Assembly: GCA_027488195.1 (NCBI GenBank)
Contig: JAIYCD010000190.1
Coordinates: forward strand, 1-34,133
Origin: Acetobacteraceae bacterium
GTDB taxonomy: Bacteria; Pseudomonadota; Alphaproteobacteria; Acetobacterales; Acetobacteraceae
Direction: 5' to 3'
Length of the DNA: 34,133 bases
In this document: positions 1 through 10,543 of the stretch, piece by piece
Layout: every line of letters starts with the position of its first letter
Numbering within the stretch: position 1 is the stretch's first letter
Position numbers and translations under genes: made by a program
The notes under the pieces: model-generated
Database searches by the model: none
Told to the model about the DNA's origin: nothing
The model's input: the letters and a program-made list of their open reading frames with translations, nothing else

Positions 1-641
1 CCATCCTCGCCGTGCCGCCGGGCGGCGAGCGCGAGGGCGTGCGCGTGATCAGTGAGCGCACCTCGGAACAGATGCGCCGGCTGATGCGGGTCGCCGTCAC
101 CGACGGCTCGGGCCGGCAGTCGGACAGCCCGGGCTATTTCGTCGGCGGCAAGACCGGCACGGCGCAGAAGACCAATGAGCGCGGGCAATACCAGGAAAAC
201 CGCCGCATCTCCTCCTTCGTCGGCGCCTTCCCGATGAACGCGCCGCGCTATGCGCTGCATGTGCTGGTGGATGAACCGAAGCCGCGCGCCGATACCGGCG
301 GCTACGCCACCGCCGGCGTCGTCGCCGCCCCCACCGCGCGGCGCGTGGTGGAGCGGGTGGCGCCGCTGCTCGGCATGGTGCCCGAGACGGACCGCATCCC
401 GCAGATCCAGGCCAGCATCGCGCTGCCTCTCAATGGCGGCCGCCCGCGCGCGGCGGCGGCCGCCGCCCCCGCAGCGCGGCCGCCGGCCGCTGCGACCCCC
501 GCCATGTTGCCGCGCACCCCGGCCCCCACGCTCGACCAGCCCACCCCCCCCATCCGGCGCACCGATGCGGCCGACAGCATTGCCATGCCGCGCCTCGTTC
601 TCGCCCCCATCACCCCCGAGACAGGCCGTGCGGCGCGATGA
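1..641 (+). CDS. ftsI: Peptidoglycan transpeptidase FtsI (PBP3), C-terminal part
   Basis: This is the 3' end of the septal peptidoglycan transpeptidase gene; the start lies upstream of the window and the reading frame is open from base 3. The visible protein carries the KTG box of penicillin-binding proteins (GGKTGTAQK), the third conserved motif of the serine acyl-enzyme active site. The SxxK and SxN motifs must lie upstream. After the transpeptidase fold there is a tail of roughly 65 residues rich in Ala and Pro ([15 protein letters not shown]), probably disordered. The stop TGA at 639-641 lies inside murE, whose GTG start is at 628, a 14-base overlap. The position directly before murE in a dcw cluster supports FtsI over other class B PBPs. 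Family knowledge: FtsI cross-links septal murein and works with FtsW, encoded further along. Confidence 0.93.
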   Translation, partial: ILAVPPGGEREGVRVISERTSEQMRRLMRVAVTDGSGRQSDSPGYFVGGKTGTAQKTNERGQYQENRRISSFVGAFPMNAPRYALHVLVDEPKPRADTGGYATAGVVAAPTARRVVERVAPLLGMVPETDRIPQIQASIALPLNGGRPRAAAAAAPAARPPAAATPAMLPRTPAPTLDQPTPPIRRTDAADSIAMPRLVLAPITPETGRAAR

Positions 642-2076
642 CATCCTCGCCCTGTTCCCTGGCCTGAGCGCCGAGGGCCTTCCCGACATCCAGGGTGTCA
701 CGTCGGACAGCCGCGCCGTGCGCCCGGGCTACCTCTTCGCCGCGCTGCCGGGCAGCAAGGCCGATGGCACCCGCTTCATCGCCGATGCAGTGGCGGCGGG
801 TGCCGCTGCGATCCTGGCACCGGAGGGTACCGCCTGGCCGGAAGCGGTTCCGCCGCGCCCCCTGCTCGCAACCCCCGATCCGCGCCGTGCGCTCGCGCTG
901 ATCGCAGCCAGCTTCCACGGCGCGCAGCCCGAGCGCGTCGTTGCGATCACCGGCACCAACGGCAAGACCAGCACGGCCGATTTCCTGCGCCAGCTCATGG
1001 GGGAACACGCCGCCTCGCTCGGCACGCTCGGCCTCATCGCGCCGGGCTTCCCGCCGGGCGAGAGCCTGACAACGCCCGACCCCGTGGCACTGCACGCAAC
1101 GCTGGCCGCGCTGCAGCGCGCCGGCATCACCGACCTCGCGATCGAGGCCAGCTCGCACGGGCTGGACCAGCGCCGGCTGGACGGCGTGCGGCTTGCCGCC
1201 GCCGCCTTCACCAACCTGACGCGCGATCATCTGGATTACCACGGCAGCATGGAGGCCTATCGCGCCGCCAAGCTGCGCCTCTTCGACACGCTGCTGCCGG
1301 CGGGCGCGCCCGCCGTGCTGCACACGGAGATGGACACCGCGACGCTCACGGCACTGCGCGATATCATCGCCGCGCGCGGCCTGCGTGGGATCGAGGTCGG
1401 CGAGGCAGGGCGCGACCTGCGTCTGGTCGCGCAACGCGCCCTGCCTGCGGGCCAGGTGCTCACGCTGGCGGGCTTCGGCGAGGTGACGCTTGCCGTGCCC
1501 GGCCGCTTCCAGGCCGACAATGCGATGGTGGCCGCGGCGCTGGCCATCGGCCTTGGCCGCCCAGCGCGCGACGTCGTCGCGAGCCTGGCGCGCCTGGCCC
1601 CGGTGCGTGGCCGGATGGAGCTGGCGGCAACGCTGCCGAACGGCGCGGCCGTCTATGTGGACTACGCCCATACGCCCGACGCGCTCTCGCGCCTGCTCGC
1701 CGCACTTCGCCCGCATCTGGGCGCCGGCGGCCGGCTGCATGTGCTGTTCGGCGCCGGCGGTGACCGCGATCCCGGCAAGCGCCCGCTGATGGGCGCCGCG
1801 GCCGCCGAAGCGGCCGACATCGTGTGGGTGACCGACGACAATCCGCGCAGCGAAGACCCCGCCCTGATCCGCGCCGCCATCCTGGCCGCGGCCCCCGGCG
1901 CGCGCGACGCGGGCGAGCGTGCCGCCGCCATAGCGCGAGCCTTGGATGCGCTGGGCCCTGGCGATGTGCTGGCGGTCGCCGGCAAGGGGCATGAGAGCGG
2001 ACAGACCATCGCGGGCGTCACCACCCCCTTCGATGATGCCGAGGTGGTTCGCCGCCTCGTGGATGGGCGCGCATGA
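628..2076 (+). CDS. murE: UDP-MurNAc-L-Ala-D-Glu:meso-diaminopimelate ligase MurE
   Basis: MurE adds the third stem-peptide residue to UDP-MurNAc-L-Ala-D-Glu in the cytoplasm, using ATP. The ORF track begins at 250, but the part before 628 is a shadow of ftsI. GTG at 628 (MRRDDILALFPG) puts the conserved TSDSR segment near residue 25, as in E. coli MurE, and gives 482 aa, normal for the family. The Mur ligase P-loop is ITGTNGKTSTAD near residues 107-118. DNPR at about 404-407 is the signature of meso-diaminopimelate rather than lysine specificity. The C-terminal segment GKGHESGQ is also typical. The start overlaps ftsI by 14 bases and the stop overlaps murF as ATGA. The start has only a weak GAG Shine-Dalgarno, which fits translational coupling. 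Confidence 0.95.
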   Translation: MRRDDILALFPGLSAEGLPDIQGVTSDSRAVRPGYLFAALPGSKADGTRFIADAVAAGAAAILAPEGTAWPEAVPPRPLLATPDPRRALALIAASFHGAQPERVVAITGTNGKTSTADFLRQLMGEHAASLGTLGLIAPGFPPGESLTTPDPVALHATLAALQRAGITDLAIEASSHGLDQRRLDGVRLAAAAFTNLTRDHLDYHGSMEAYRAAKLRLFDTLLPAGAPAVLHTEMDTATLTALRDIIAARGLRGIEVGEAGRDLRLVAQRALPAGQVLTLAGFGEVTLAVPGRFQADNAMVAAALAIGLGRPARDVVASLARLAPVRGRMELAATLPNGAAVYVDYAHTPDALSRLLAALRPHLGAGGRLHVLFGAGGDRDPGKRPLMGAAAAEAADIVWVTDDNPRSEDPALIRAAILAAAPGARDAGERAAAIARALDALGPGDVLAVAGKGHESGQTIAGVTTPFDDAEVVRRLVDGRA

Positions 2077-3458
2077 CCCTGCTCTGGACCGCGGCCGAAC
2101 TGCGCGAGGCAACCGGCGGCGCCTGCGCCGACGATGTTGCCGCGACGGGCGTCTCCATCGACACCCGCACGATCGAACCGGGTGACCTGTTCGTCGCGCT
2201 GCGCGATACGCGCGATGGACATGATTTCGTGGAAGCCGCCTTCGCGCGCGGCGCCTCGGCGATGGTGGACCGCGACATGCCGGGGCGCGTGCTGCGTGTG
2301 CAGGACACGCTGGCGGGCCTCACGGCGCTGGGTGCCGCCGGGCGCGCGCGCATGCAGGGCCGCGTCATCGCCGTCACCGGCAGCGTCGGCAAGACGACCA
2401 CAAAGGAGATGCTGAAGCGGGCCCTGGGCGCGCTCGGGCCCACCCATGCCTCGGTGGCGAGCTACAACAACCAATGGGGCGTGCCGCTGACCCTGGCCCG
2501 CATGCCGCGCGGCACCGCCTGGGCCGCCATCGAGATCGGCATGAACCACCGGCACGAGATCGCGCCCCTTTCGCGCCTGACCCAGCCGCATGTCGTCATC
2601 GTGACCGCCATCGGCACCGCGCATATCGGCCATCTGGGCAGCCAGGAGGCGATCGCGGATGAGAAGGCCGAGATCGCGGCCGGAATCCTTCCCGGTGGCT
2701 TGGCCGTGCTGCCCCAGGACAGCCCCTTCTTCGAGCGCATGTCGGCCGTGGCCCGCAGTTGCGGCGCCGATGTGGTGGGCTTCGGCGAGAGTCCCGAGGC
2801 CTCGGCGCGCATGCTCTCCTGGCGCGGGACCGATTCCGGGAGCGAGGCGGAATTCGCCCTCTCCGGCCGGCATGTGACGGTGCGGCTGGAGCAGCCGGGG
2901 AAACACATGGCGATGAACGCGCTGGCCGCACTCGCCGCCATCCAAGCCGCCGGCGGCGACACGGGCCTTGCCGCCGCCGCCCTCTCGGGCTTTGGCGCGG
3001 GTGCCGGCCGCGGCGAGATGCGCCGCATCGCGACCCCCGACCACGGCACCGCCCTGCTGCTCGACGAGAGCTACAACGCCTCCGACAGCGCGATCCGCGC
3101 GGCCCTGCAAGTGCTGGCGGCACAGAAGGCGCGCCGGCGCATCGCCGTGCTGGGCGACATGCGCGAACTCGGCGAATTCGGCCCAGATCTGCACCGCGCG
3201 CTGGCCTCCGATGCGGCCCAGGCGGCCGACCTGGTCTATGCATGCGGCCCCCTGATGCGGCATCTCTTCGACGCGCTGCCGGCCGACCGGCAGGCCATGC
3301 ACGCCGAAGATGCTGCAAGCATCGCACCCTTCGTCGCGGCAGCGCTGCGCGACGGCGATGCCGTGCTGGTCAAGGGCTCGCTCGGCATGCGCATGGTCCA
3401 GATCATCAGTGCCCTCACCGACTCCAAAGTCACTGGGCCCACGAGGAACAAGTCATGA
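2073..3458 (+). CDS. murF: UDP-MurNAc-tripeptide D-alanyl-D-alanine ligase MurF
   Basis: MurF joins the D-Ala-D-Ala dipeptide to UDP-MurNAc-tripeptide, completing the pentapeptide precursor; the dipeptide comes from Ddl, encoded later in this cluster. The 461-residue product has the Mur ligase N-terminal motif ([17 protein letters not shown]), the ATP-binding loop [14 protein letters not shown] near residues 109-122, the segment [10 protein letters not shown], and DESYNAS in the C-terminal half, all typical of MurF. Length is close to the usual 450-470. The ATG overlaps the murE stop (ATGA at 2073-2076) and its own stop overlaps the mraY start in the same way. Confidence 0.96.
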   Translation: MTLLWTAAELREATGGACADDVAATGVSIDTRTIEPGDLFVALRDTRDGHDFVEAAFARGASAMVDRDMPGRVLRVQDTLAGLTALGAAGRARMQGRVIAVTGSVGKTTTKEMLKRALGALGPTHASVASYNNQWGVPLTLARMPRGTAWAAIEIGMNHRHEIAPLSRLTQPHVVIVTAIGTAHIGHLGSQEAIADEKAEIAAGILPGGLAVLPQDSPFFERMSAVARSCGADVVGFGESPEASARMLSWRGTDSGSEAEFALSGRHVTVRLEQPGKHMAMNALAALAAIQAAGGDTGLAAAALSGFGAGAGRGEMRRIATPDHGTALLLDESYNASDSAIRAALQVLAAQKARRRIAVLGDMRELGEFGPDLHRALASDAAQAADLVYACGPLMRHLFDALPADRQAMHAEDAASIAPFVAAALRDGDAVLVKGSLGMRMVQIISALTDSKVTGPTRNKS

Positions 3459-4543
3459 TTCCGCTGCTGCTCTCTCCGCTCGCGGATGACTTCATCCTTT
3501 TCAACCTGGCGCGCTACCTGACATTCCGGGCGGGTGCGGCCTGCATGACCGCGCTCTTCGTGGCGCTGGTCTTCGGCAAGAGCGTGATCAACTGGCTGCG
3601 CAGCTTCCAGCGCGGCGGCCAGCCGATCCGCGAGGATGGGCCGGAAAGCCACCTGCTGACCAAGAAGGGCACGCCCACCATGGGCGGCGTGCTGATCCTG
3701 CTCTCGCTCTCGGTCTCCGTGCTGCTCTGGGCCGATCTGCGCAACGGCTTCGTCTGGGCCGTGCTCTTCGTCACGCTGGGCTATGGGGCGCTCGGCTTCG
3801 TGGATGACTGGCTGAAGGTGACCAAGCGCAACACCAAGGGCGTCTCGGGCCGCGCGAAGCTGGTGGCGCAGGCGGGCATCGCCTTCATCGCCGCGCTGTG
3901 GTTCATGTGGCTGCTGCCGCCCGGCCTCTCGGACAACATGGCCGTGCCCTTCTTCAAGGAGACGCTGATCCCGCTCAGCATCCTGTTCCCCTTCGTCGCC
4001 GCCTTCGTGATGATGGGCTCCTCCAACGCGGTGAACCTGACGGACGGGCTGGATGGCCTTGCGATCGTGCCGGTGATGATCGCGGCGGCCGTCTTCGCGC
4101 TGATCGCCTATCTCGTCGGCAACCGCATCTTCGCCGACTACCTGCAATTGCACGGCGTGCCGGGCGCGGGCGAGCTCGCCGTGTTCTGCTCGGCGCTGAT
4201 CGGCGCCTCGCTCGGCTTCCTCTGGTTCAACGCGCCTCCGGCTGCCGTCTTCATGGGCGATACCGGTTCGCTGGCCCTGGGCGGCGCGCTCGGTTCCATC
4301 GCGGTCGCCACCAAGCATGAGATCGTGCTGGCGATCGTGGGCGGGCTTTTCGTGGTGGAGACGCTCTCCGTCGTCATCCAGGTCTTCTGGTTCAAGCGCA
4401 CGGGGCGGCGCGTGTTCCTGATGGCGCCGCTGCATCACCATTTCGAGAAGAAGGGCTGGGCGGAACCCACCATCGTGATCCGCTTCTGGATCATCGCGAT
4501 GGTTCTGGGGCTGATCGGACTCTCGACGTTGAAGATCCGATGA
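3455..4543 (+). CDS. mraY: Phospho-MurNAc-pentapeptide transferase MraY
   Basis: MraY is the inner-membrane enzyme that moves phospho-MurNAc-pentapeptide onto undecaprenyl phosphate to form lipid I. The track ORF starts at 2759, but the real start is the ATG at 3455 ([12 protein letters not shown]), overlapping the murF stop as ATGA, with AGGA seven bases upstream. The 362-aa product is close to E. coli MraY (360). Diagnostic motifs are visible: KKGTPTMGG, the aspartate pair in [18 protein letters not shown] with the catalytic Asp, [11 protein letters not shown], and the HHHFEKKGW loop. Many hydrophobic segments fit the ten-helix fold. It lies between murF and murD as in most dcw clusters. 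Confidence 0.97.
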   Translation: MIPLLLSPLADDFILFNLARYLTFRAGAACMTALFVALVFGKSVINWLRSFQRGGQPIREDGPESHLLTKKGTPTMGGVLILLSLSVSVLLWADLRNGFVWAVLFVTLGYGALGFVDDWLKVTKRNTKGVSGRAKLVAQAGIAFIAALWFMWLLPPGLSDNMAVPFFKETLIPLSILFPFVAAFVMMGSSNAVNLTDGLDGLAIVPVMIAAAVFALIAYLVGNRIFADYLQLHGVPGAGELAVFCSALIGASLGFLWFNAPPAAVFMGDTGSLALGGALGSIAVATKHEIVLAIVGGLFVVETLSVVIQVFWFKRTGRRVFLMAPLHHHFEKKGWAEPTIVIRFWIIAMVLGLIGLSTLKIR

Positions 4544-5895
4544 CCCCATTCCAAGGGCAGCGCATCGCGGTGGTGGGGCTCGGCAAGGCCGGGCTGCCGG
4601 CTGCGCGTCGCCTGCGGGAATGGGGTGCGGACGTCACCTGCTGGGATGATGGCGAAGCCGCGCGGGCCGAGGCCCGCGCGCAGGGGCTGCACGTCGCCGA
4701 CCCCGCGGCGCGCTTCGATTTCGACGCGCTGCTGCTCTCTCCCGGCATTCCGCATATCCTGCCGCGCGTGCATCCGGCCGCCGCCGCGGCCCGCGCCGCG
4801 GGGGCCCCGATCCTGGCCGATGTCGAGTTCCTGTTCCGCGCGGCGCGCGCCGCCGGCAGCGCCGCACGCTTCGTCGGCATCACCGGCACCAACGGCAAGA
4901 GCACGACGACGGCGCTGCTGGGGCACCTGCTCGCGCGGGCCGGCGTGCCGGTGGAAGTCGGCGGCAACCTAGGGCCGGCCGCGCTCGACATGCCGGTCCT
5001 GGGCGATGACGGCGTCTATGTGCTCGAAATGTCGAGCTACATGCTGGAACGAATCGCCAATCTTCGATTCAATGCCGCAGCGATGCTCAATCTCTCCCCG
5101 GATCACCTGGACCGCCATGGCGACATGGCCGGCTACCGCGCCGCGAAGGCGCAAATCTTCGCGCGCCAGACGCGGGAGGATGTGGCGGTGCTCGGCCAGG
5201 ATGACACGGACACGGCGAGCCTGAGCGGTACGCTCGCCGCGCGCTGCGTGCCGGTCTCGGGCAGCGCGCCACAGCCGGGCGGCATCTGGGCCGAAGCCGG
5301 CCTGCTCCGCGACGATGCCGGCGTGATCGCCGACCTCGCCTCCTGCCCCACCCTGCCTGGCGCGCATAATGCGCAGAACGCGGCGGCCGCGGCGGCGCTG
5401 GCGCTGGCCCTCGGCCTCCCGCGCGAGGGTCTCGCCGCGGGCCTCGCGACCTATCCGGGCCTGCCGCACCGGCAGGAGCTGGTGGGCCGCCTCGGCGCAG
5501 TGCGCTTCGTGAATGACAGCAAGGCCACGAATGCCGACAGCGCGGCCCGCGCGCTCTCGAGCTACGGCCGCATCCTCTGGATCGCCGGCGGCATGGGCAA
5601 GGAGGGCGGCATCGCGCCGCTGGCCGAGTATTTCCCGCACATCGCCGAGGCCTTCCTGATCGGCCGCGACGGGCCGGAATTCGCGGCGACGCTCGCCGCC
5701 CACGGTGTCGCGCATCGCCTGTGCGGAACACTCGCCGAGGCCGTGCCCGCCGCCGCCGAAGCCGCGCGCCGCGGCCTGGCCGACGTCGTTCTGCTCTCAC
5801 CCGCCGCCGCCTCCTGGGACCAGTTCACCGGCTTCGATGCCCGCGGCGATGCCTTCCGCAGTTTGGTCCGTGCCCTCCCCGGAGTGGAATTCTGA
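4540..5895 (+). CDS. murD: UDP-MurNAc-L-Ala:D-glutamate ligase MurD
   Basis: MurD adds D-glutamate to UDP-MurNAc-L-Ala, the second stem-peptide step, in the cytoplasm with ATP. The 451-aa protein opens with a Rossmann-like UDP-binding segment ([17 protein letters not shown]). It carries the P-loop [17 protein letters not shown] near residues 111-127, the central motif [11 protein letters not shown], and the C-terminal [12 protein letters not shown] that positions the substrate. The start ATG at 4540 overlaps the mraY stop (ATGA). The stop TGA at 5893-5895 shares its last base with the ftsW start (TGATG). Confidence 0.96.
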   Translation: MTPFQGQRIAVVGLGKAGLPAARRLREWGADVTCWDDGEAARAEARAQGLHVADPAARFDFDALLLSPGIPHILPRVHPAAAAARAAGAPILADVEFLFRAARAAGSAARFVGITGTNGKSTTTALLGHLLARAGVPVEVGGNLGPAALDMPVLGDDGVYVLEMSSYMLERIANLRFNAAAMLNLSPDHLDRHGDMAGYRAAKAQIFARQTREDVAVLGQDDTDTASLSGTLAARCVPVSGSAPQPGGIWAEAGLLRDDAGVIADLASCPTLPGAHNAQNAAAAAALALALGLPREGLAAGLATYPGLPHRQELVGRLGAVRFVNDSKATNADSAARALSSYGRILWIAGGMGKEGGIAPLAEYFPHIAEAFLIGRDGPEFAATLAAHGVAHRLCGTLAEAVPAAAEAARRGLADVVLLSPAAASWDQFTGFDARGDAFRSLVRALPGVEF

Positions 5896-7046
5896 TGGCC
5901 GTCTCCCGCACCGACACCTCGACGCTGGGCCGCTGGTGGTGGAGCGTGGATCGCTGGACGCTGGGCGCGCTGCTGGCGCTCATCGCCATCGGTTACGTGA
6001 TGATGCTCGCGGCCTCGCCCGCGGTCGCGCAGCGCATCGGCGCCGCGTCCCGCCACATGTTCCTGGAGCGACAGGTCTTCTACTCCACGCTCGCCGTCAT
6101 CGTGATGGTAGGCTGCTCGCTGCTCACGCCGCGCTGGGTGCTGCGTTTCGCCATCCTGGGCGCGCTGGGGGCGCTTGCGCTGACGGCGCTGACGCTGGTG
6201 GCGGGCACCGAGATCAAGGGTGCGCGGCGCTGGCTCTCGCTGCCGGGCATGTCGCTGCAGCCCTCGGAATTCCTGAAGCCCTGCCTCGCCGTGGTCTGCG
6301 CCTGGCTGATGGCCGAGGGCAAGCGCTCGCGGCACTTCCCGGGTCTGATCCTGGCCTTCATCCTGATCGGCGTCGTCGCCGTTCTGCTGAAGCAGCAACC
6401 CGATATCGGCATGCTGGCCGTTATTGTCGCCGTCTTTCTGGCGCAGGTCTTCGTCTCCGGCATCAACCTGATGTGGGTGATGGCGGGCGGCGGCTGCGTC
6501 GCCGGCCTTGCGGTCCTCGCCTTCACGCTGCATGGCCATGTGCGCTCCCGCGTGCAGCGCTTTCTCGACCCCGAGGCGGGCGACAATTTCCAGATCCGCA
6601 TGTCGCTGGAAGCCTTCGGCAATGGTGGCCTGCTCGGGCGCGGACCTGGGGAGGGCCGCGTGAAGGACGCGCTGCCCGATGCCCATGCGGACTTCGTCTT
6701 CCCCGTGGCGGCCGAGGAATTCGGCCTGGTCGTCTGCCTGATCATCCTCGCGATCTTCGCCTTCGTGGTGATCCGCGGCCTGCTGCGCCTGATGCATGAG
6801 CGCGACATCTTCGTGGCGCTGGCAGCGACCGGCCTGCTCGTGCAGTTCGGGCTGCAGGCCTTCATCAACATGGGCTCCTCGCTGCACCTGATCCCGACCA
6901 AGGGGATGACGCTGCCCTTCGTCAGCTATGGCGGCTCTTCCTCCATCGCGCTGGCCATCGGCATGGGCTTCCTGCTGGCGCTGACGCGCCGGCGCAGCGC
7001 AAGGGCGGAGGATTCCCAGCCCTACGCCCATGCCGTGCCGACATGA
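5895..7046 (+). CDS. ftsW: Septal peptidoglycan glycosyltransferase FtsW (SEDS family)
   Basis: FtsW is the SEDS-family polytopic membrane protein that polymerises lipid II at the septum together with FtsI. The track ORF begins at 5721, but the ATG at 5895 ([15 protein letters not shown]) directly follows the murD stop (TGATG) and yields 383 aa, normal for the family. About ten hydrophobic segments are visible. The conserved extracellular loop reads GPGEGRVKDALPDAHADFVFPVAAEEFG, and the C-terminal signature is PTKGMTLPFVSYGGSS. Position between murD and murG, in a cluster with ftsI, argues for FtsW rather than RodA. Confidence 0.95.
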   Translation: MAVSRTDTSTLGRWWWSVDRWTLGALLALIAIGYVMMLAASPAVAQRIGAASRHMFLERQVFYSTLAVIVMVGCSLLTPRWVLRFAILGALGALALTALTLVAGTEIKGARRWLSLPGMSLQPSEFLKPCLAVVCAWLMAEGKRSRHFPGLILAFILIGVVAVLLKQQPDIGMLAVIVAVFLAQVFVSGINLMWVMAGGGCVAGLAVLAFTLHGHVRSRVQRFLDPEAGDNFQIRMSLEAFGNGGLLGRGPGEGRVKDALPDAHADFVFPVAAEEFGLVVCLIILAIFAFVVIRGLLRLMHERDIFVALAATGLLVQFGLQAFINMGSSLHLIPTKGMTLPFVSYGGSSSIALAIGMGFLLALTRRRSARAEDSQPYAHAVPT

Positions 7047-7056
7047 GGGGGCCCAT

Positions 7057-8187
7057 ATGAGGGGGATGGCCATGCGCCCCATCGCCATCGCCGCCGGGGG
7101 CACCGGCGGGCACCTGTTTCCGGCCGAAGCGCTGGCCGCCGAGCTCTCCGCGCGCGGCGAGCGCATCGTGCTCTTCACCGACAGCCGCTCCGCCGCCTTC
7201 GACAGCCCGGCCTTCGCCAATGCCGAGCGCTTCGTGTTGAAGGGCGAGGGCATCGCCGGGCGCAGCCCACTGCGCGCGGCCCGGGGAGCAGCGCTGCTGG
7301 CGTCCGGCATGCTGACGGCGCGGCGGCTGCTGAAGGAACTCGATGCGTCCGCCGTGGTGGGCTTCGGCGGCTATCCCGCGATTCCGCCGGCACTCGCGGC
7401 GCTGAGCCTCGGCAAGCGGCGGCCCGCGCTCATCCTGCACGAGCAGAACGCGGTGCTGGGCCGCGCCAATCGCGCGCTCGCGACGCGGGCCGAATTGCTG
7501 GCGCTGGCCTATGAGGAAACGGCGCGCGTGCCCGAGGGGGCGCGGACGCGCTGGGTCGGCAATCCGGTCCGGCCCGCGCTGGCGGCGCTGGCCGGCGCCG
7601 GCTACCCGCCCGCCGATGGCCCGCTGCGCCTGCTGGTGACCGGCGGTTCGCTCGGCGCGCGCGTCTTCGCCGATCTCGTGCCCGCCGCCATCGCCGCCCT
7701 GCCCGAGGCGATCCGCGGGCGCCTGCTCATCGCGCAGCAATGCCGCGTCGAGGATCTGGAGCGCGTCCGCGCCGCCTATTCCGAGACGGGCATCCCGGTC
7801 GAACTCTCCCCCTTCTTCCCGGACATTGCGGGGCGGCTGGCGGGCGCGCATCTGGTGATCGCGCGGGCCGGCGCCTCCACGGTCGCCGAGATCGCCTGCG
7901 CGGGACGCCCCTCCCTGCTGGTGCCGCTGCCTTCCGCCATAGACAACCACCAATTCGCCAATGCACGCGCGCTGGAGGCGGCGGGTGCGGCCCTTGTACT
8001 GTCCCAGGCGACGACGAATCCGGCGCGGCTGACGCAATTGCTGGCGGAATGGCTGGGCTCGCCCGAAAGGCTTGCCGAAGCGGCCCGGCATGCGGCATCC
8101 CTCGCGCGTCCCCAGGCGGCGCGGGAGCTGGCCGACCTGGTCCTCGCCCACGCCGCCCGAACCCAAGCCCTCCAGGAATCCCGCTGA
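7057..8187 (+). CDS. murG: UDP-GlcNAc:lipid I N-acetylglucosaminyltransferase MurG
   Basis: MurG adds GlcNAc to lipid I at the cytoplasmic face of the membrane, making lipid II. The GT28 fold is shown by the N-terminal [14 protein letters not shown] loop, [12 protein letters not shown], the UDP-GlcNAc-binding [11 protein letters not shown], and [17 protein letters not shown] near the C-terminus. The start is ambiguous. The ATG at 7057 has GAGGGGG with five-base spacing and gives 376 aa. The ATG at 7072 ([10 protein letters not shown]) has a second GAGGGGG with six-base spacing and gives 371 aa. The track start at 7030 lies inside ftsW and has no comparable ribosome binding site. Depending on the start, it lies 10 or 25 bases after ftsW, one of the few non-overlapping junctions in the cluster. 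The stop overlaps murC (TGATG). Confidence 0.95.
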   Translation: MRGMAMRPIAIAAGGTGGHLFPAEALAAELSARGERIVLFTDSRSAAFDSPAFANAERFVLKGEGIAGRSPLRAARGAALLASGMLTARRLLKELDASAVVGFGGYPAIPPALAALSLGKRRPALILHEQNAVLGRANRALATRAELLALAYEETARVPEGARTRWVGNPVRPALAALAGAGYPPADGPLRLLVTGGSLGARVFADLVPAAIAALPEAIRGRLLIAQQCRVEDLERVRAAYSETGIPVELSPFFPDIAGRLAGAHLVIARAGASTVAEIACAGRPSLLVPLPSAIDNHQFANARALEAAGAALVLSQATTNPARLTQLLAEWLGSPERLAEAARHAASLARPQAARELADLVLAHAARTQALQESR

Positions 8188-9629
8188 TGCGCGCGCTGCC
8201 ACTTTCCATCGGGACCATCCACTTCGTGGGCATTGGCGGCATCGGCATGTCGGGCATCGCCGAGGTTCTGCACAATCTCGGCTATGCCGTGCAGGGCAGC
8301 GACATCGCCGAGGGCTACAACGTCGCCCGCCTGCGCGAGGCGGGGATTCCCGTCATGGTCGGCCATGCGGCCGAGAACCTGCGCAATGCGCAGGTCGTCG
8401 TGGTCAGCACGGCGGTGAAGCGCGACAACCCCGAGGTCCAGGCCGCGCGGCGCCGCCTGCTGCCGGTCGTGCGCCGCGCCGAGATGCTGGCCGAGCTGAT
8501 GCGCCTGAAATGGGGCATCGCGGTCGGCGGCACCCATGGCAAGACGACGACGACGAGCCTGATCGCCTGCGTGCTGGAACAGGCCAAGCTCGACCCCACC
8601 GTGATCAATGGCGGCATCATCAACGCCTACGGCACCAACACCCGCATGGGCACGGGCGAATGGATGGTGGTCGAGGCCGATGAGAGCGACGGCAGTTTTC
8701 TCCGACTTCCCAGCACCGTCGCGGTCGTGACGAACATGGATGCGGAACACCTCGATCACTGGGGCACTGAGGACGCGATGCGCGAAGGCTATGCGCAATT
8801 CGTCGGCAACATCCCCTTCTACGGCTTCGCCGTGCTCTGCGCCGATCATCCCGCCGTGCAGGCGATGATCCCCAAGCTCGACCGCCGTCTCGTCACCTAT
8901 GGCTTCTCGCCCCAGGCCGATGTGCGGGCCGAGAAGGTGCTGACCAACCGCATGGGGGCCAGCTTCGAAGTCACGGTCCAGGACCGCGTGACCGGTCGCG
9001 CCCGCACCATGCAGCCCTTCCGCCTGCCCATGCTGGGCCACCACAACGTCCAGAATGCGCTGGCGGCGATCGCCATCGGCGTCGAGATGGATGTGCCGGA
9101 GGATGTGATCCGCGCCGCACTCGCCGGCTTCAAGGGCGTCAAGCGCCGCTTCACCCGCGTGGGCGAGACGGGCGGCATCACCGTGATCGACGATTACGGG
9201 CATCACCCGGTCGAGATCGCCGCCGTCCTGAAAGCCGCGCGCCAGGCCGGCGCGCGGGATGTCATCGCCGTGGTGCAGCCGCATCGCTATTCGCGCCTGA
9301 ACCAGCTCTTCACCGAGTTCTGCACCTGTATGAATGATGCGGGCACGGTCATCATCGCCGATGTCTATGCCGCCGGCGAAGCGCCCATCGAAGGCGCGGA
9401 CAAGGATGCGCTGGTGGAGGGGCTGCGCGCCGCGGGCCATCGCAGCGTGGTGCCGCTGCCCGAGCCCGCGAGCCTCGCCGAAATGATCAACGCCATGGCC
9501 AAGCCTGGCGACTATGTGATCTGCCTGGGTGCGGGCACCATCACCAACTGGGCGCATGCGCTGCCGGCACAGCTGGCCGAGCTGCAATCCCAGGCGGGGG
9601 CGCGCGTCTCGCCGCTCAAGCGCGCATGA
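8187..9629 (+). CDS. murC: UDP-MurNAc:L-alanine ligase MurC
   Basis: MurC performs the first stem-peptide step, adding L-alanine to UDP-MurNAc with ATP. The track ORF starts at 7740, but the ATG at 8187 ([23 protein letters not shown]) sits on the murG stop (TGATG) and places the UDP-binding [14 protein letters not shown] loop at the usual distance from the N-terminus. The 480-aa length matches the family. Further motifs are the ATP loop [46 protein letters not shown], and [12 protein letters not shown] in the C-terminal domain. The stop overlaps murB (ATGA). Confidence 0.97.
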   Translation: MRALPLSIGTIHFVGIGGIGMSGIAEVLHNLGYAVQGSDIAEGYNVARLREAGIPVMVGHAAENLRNAQVVVVSTAVKRDNPEVQAARRRLLPVVRRAEMLAELMRLKWGIAVGGTHGKTTTTSLIACVLEQAKLDPTVINGGIINAYGTNTRMGTGEWMVVEADESDGSFLRLPSTVAVVTNMDAEHLDHWGTEDAMREGYAQFVGNIPFYGFAVLCADHPAVQAMIPKLDRRLVTYGFSPQADVRAEKVLTNRMGASFEVTVQDRVTGRARTMQPFRLPMLGHHNVQNALAAIAIGVEMDVPEDVIRAALAGFKGVKRRFTRVGETGGITVIDDYGHHPVEIAAVLKAARQAGARDVIAVVQPHRYSRLNQLFTEFCTCMNDAGTVIIADVYAAGEAPIEGADKDALVEGLRAAGHRSVVPLPEPASLAEMINAMAKPGDYVICLGAGTITNWAHALPAQLAELQSQAGARVSPLKRA

Positions 9630-10543
9630 AGCCGATGCCCGCCACCCGCGCCATGCCGGTGATCCGCGGCCGTGTGGAGGCGGCGGCGTCGCTCGCCCCC
9701 TTCACCTGGTTCCGCGTGGGCGGGCCGGCGGAGTGGCTGGCGCGGCCCGCCGATGCCGAGGATCTGCTCACGCTGCTGGCCGCCCTCGACCCGGCGATGG
9801 AGCTGACGGTGCTGGGTGCCGCCTCCAACCTCATCATCCGCGATGGCGGCGTGCCGGGCGTGGTGCTGCGCCTGCCCGCGCGCGGCTTCGGGGCCGTCAC
9901 CGTCGAGGCCGATGGCGTGATCGCGGGTGCGGCCGCGCTGGATGCGACCGTGGCCGAGCACGCCGCGGCGGCTGCTCTCGCGGGGCTGGAATTTCTCAGC
10001 GGCATTCCCGGCAGCATCGGCGGCGCCGTCGCCATGAATGCGGGCGCCTATGGGCGCGAGATCGTGGATGTCCTGGACTGGGCGGAGGTCGCGACGCCAA
10101 CCGGCCTTGTGCGGCTCGACGCGGCTGGTCTCGGCCTCGCCTATCGCCATGCGAGCCTGCCGCCACGCGGCGTGGTGACGCGCGCTCGGCTGCGTGCCGC
10201 CCCTGGCGATGCCACTGCCATCGCCGCCCGCATGGCCGAGATCCGCGACGCGCGCGAAGCCACGCAGCCCGTGCGCGCCCGCACCGGCGGCAGCACCTTC
10301 CGCAACCCCGAGGGCCACAAGGCCTGGGCGCTCATCGACGCCGCCGGCTGCCGTGGCCTCATGCGCGGGGCCGCGCAGGTCAGCGAGAAGCATTGCAACT
10401 TCCTGCTCAACACGGGCGGCGCCACCGCGGCCGATCTCGAAGCCCTGGGCGAGGAGGTCCGCGCGCGCGTGCTGGCGCATTCGGGCGTGGATCTGCATTG
10501 GGAAATCAAGCGCATTGGCCAAAGAGGGAGCGCCACGGCATGA
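9626..10543 (+). CDS. murB: UDP-N-acetylenolpyruvoylglucosamine reductase MurB
   Basis: MurB reduces enolpyruvyl-UDP-GlcNAc to UDP-MurNAc with NADPH and bound FAD, supplying the substrate of MurC. The 305-aa protein shows the FAD-binding segments [13 protein letters not shown] and [18 protein letters not shown]. The [18 protein letters not shown] loop has the catalytic serine, and [19 protein letters not shown] has the conserved C-terminal motif. The short length fits type II MurB rather than the longer E. coli type I enzyme. The start overlaps murC (ATGA at 9626). A good AGAGGGAG ribosome binding site for the next gene lies within its last codons, and its stop overlaps ddl. Confidence 0.95.
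   Translation: MKPMPATRAMPVIRGRVEAAASLAPFTWFRVGGPAEWLARPADAEDLLTLLAALDPAMELTVLGAASNLIIRDGGVPGVVLRLPARGFGAVTVEADGVIAGAAALDATVAEHAAAAALAGLEFLSGIPGSIGGAVAMNAGAYGREIVDVLDWAEVATPTGLVRLDAAGLGLAYRHASLPPRGVVTRARLRAAPGDATAIAARMAEIRDAREATQPVRARTGGSTFRNPEGHKAWALIDAAGCRGLMRGAAQVSEKHCNFLLNTGGATAADLEALGEEVRARVLAHSGVDLHWEIKRIGQRGSATA

Noticed and set aside
610-2112. 500-aa - strand ORF opposite murE, and similar long antisense ORFs (1662-3302, 5562-7310, 7776-9587, 11392-13188, 13731-15461)
   Set aside because: All mirror well-supported + strand genes and have no recognisable motifs; stop codons are rare in every frame because of the GC bias.
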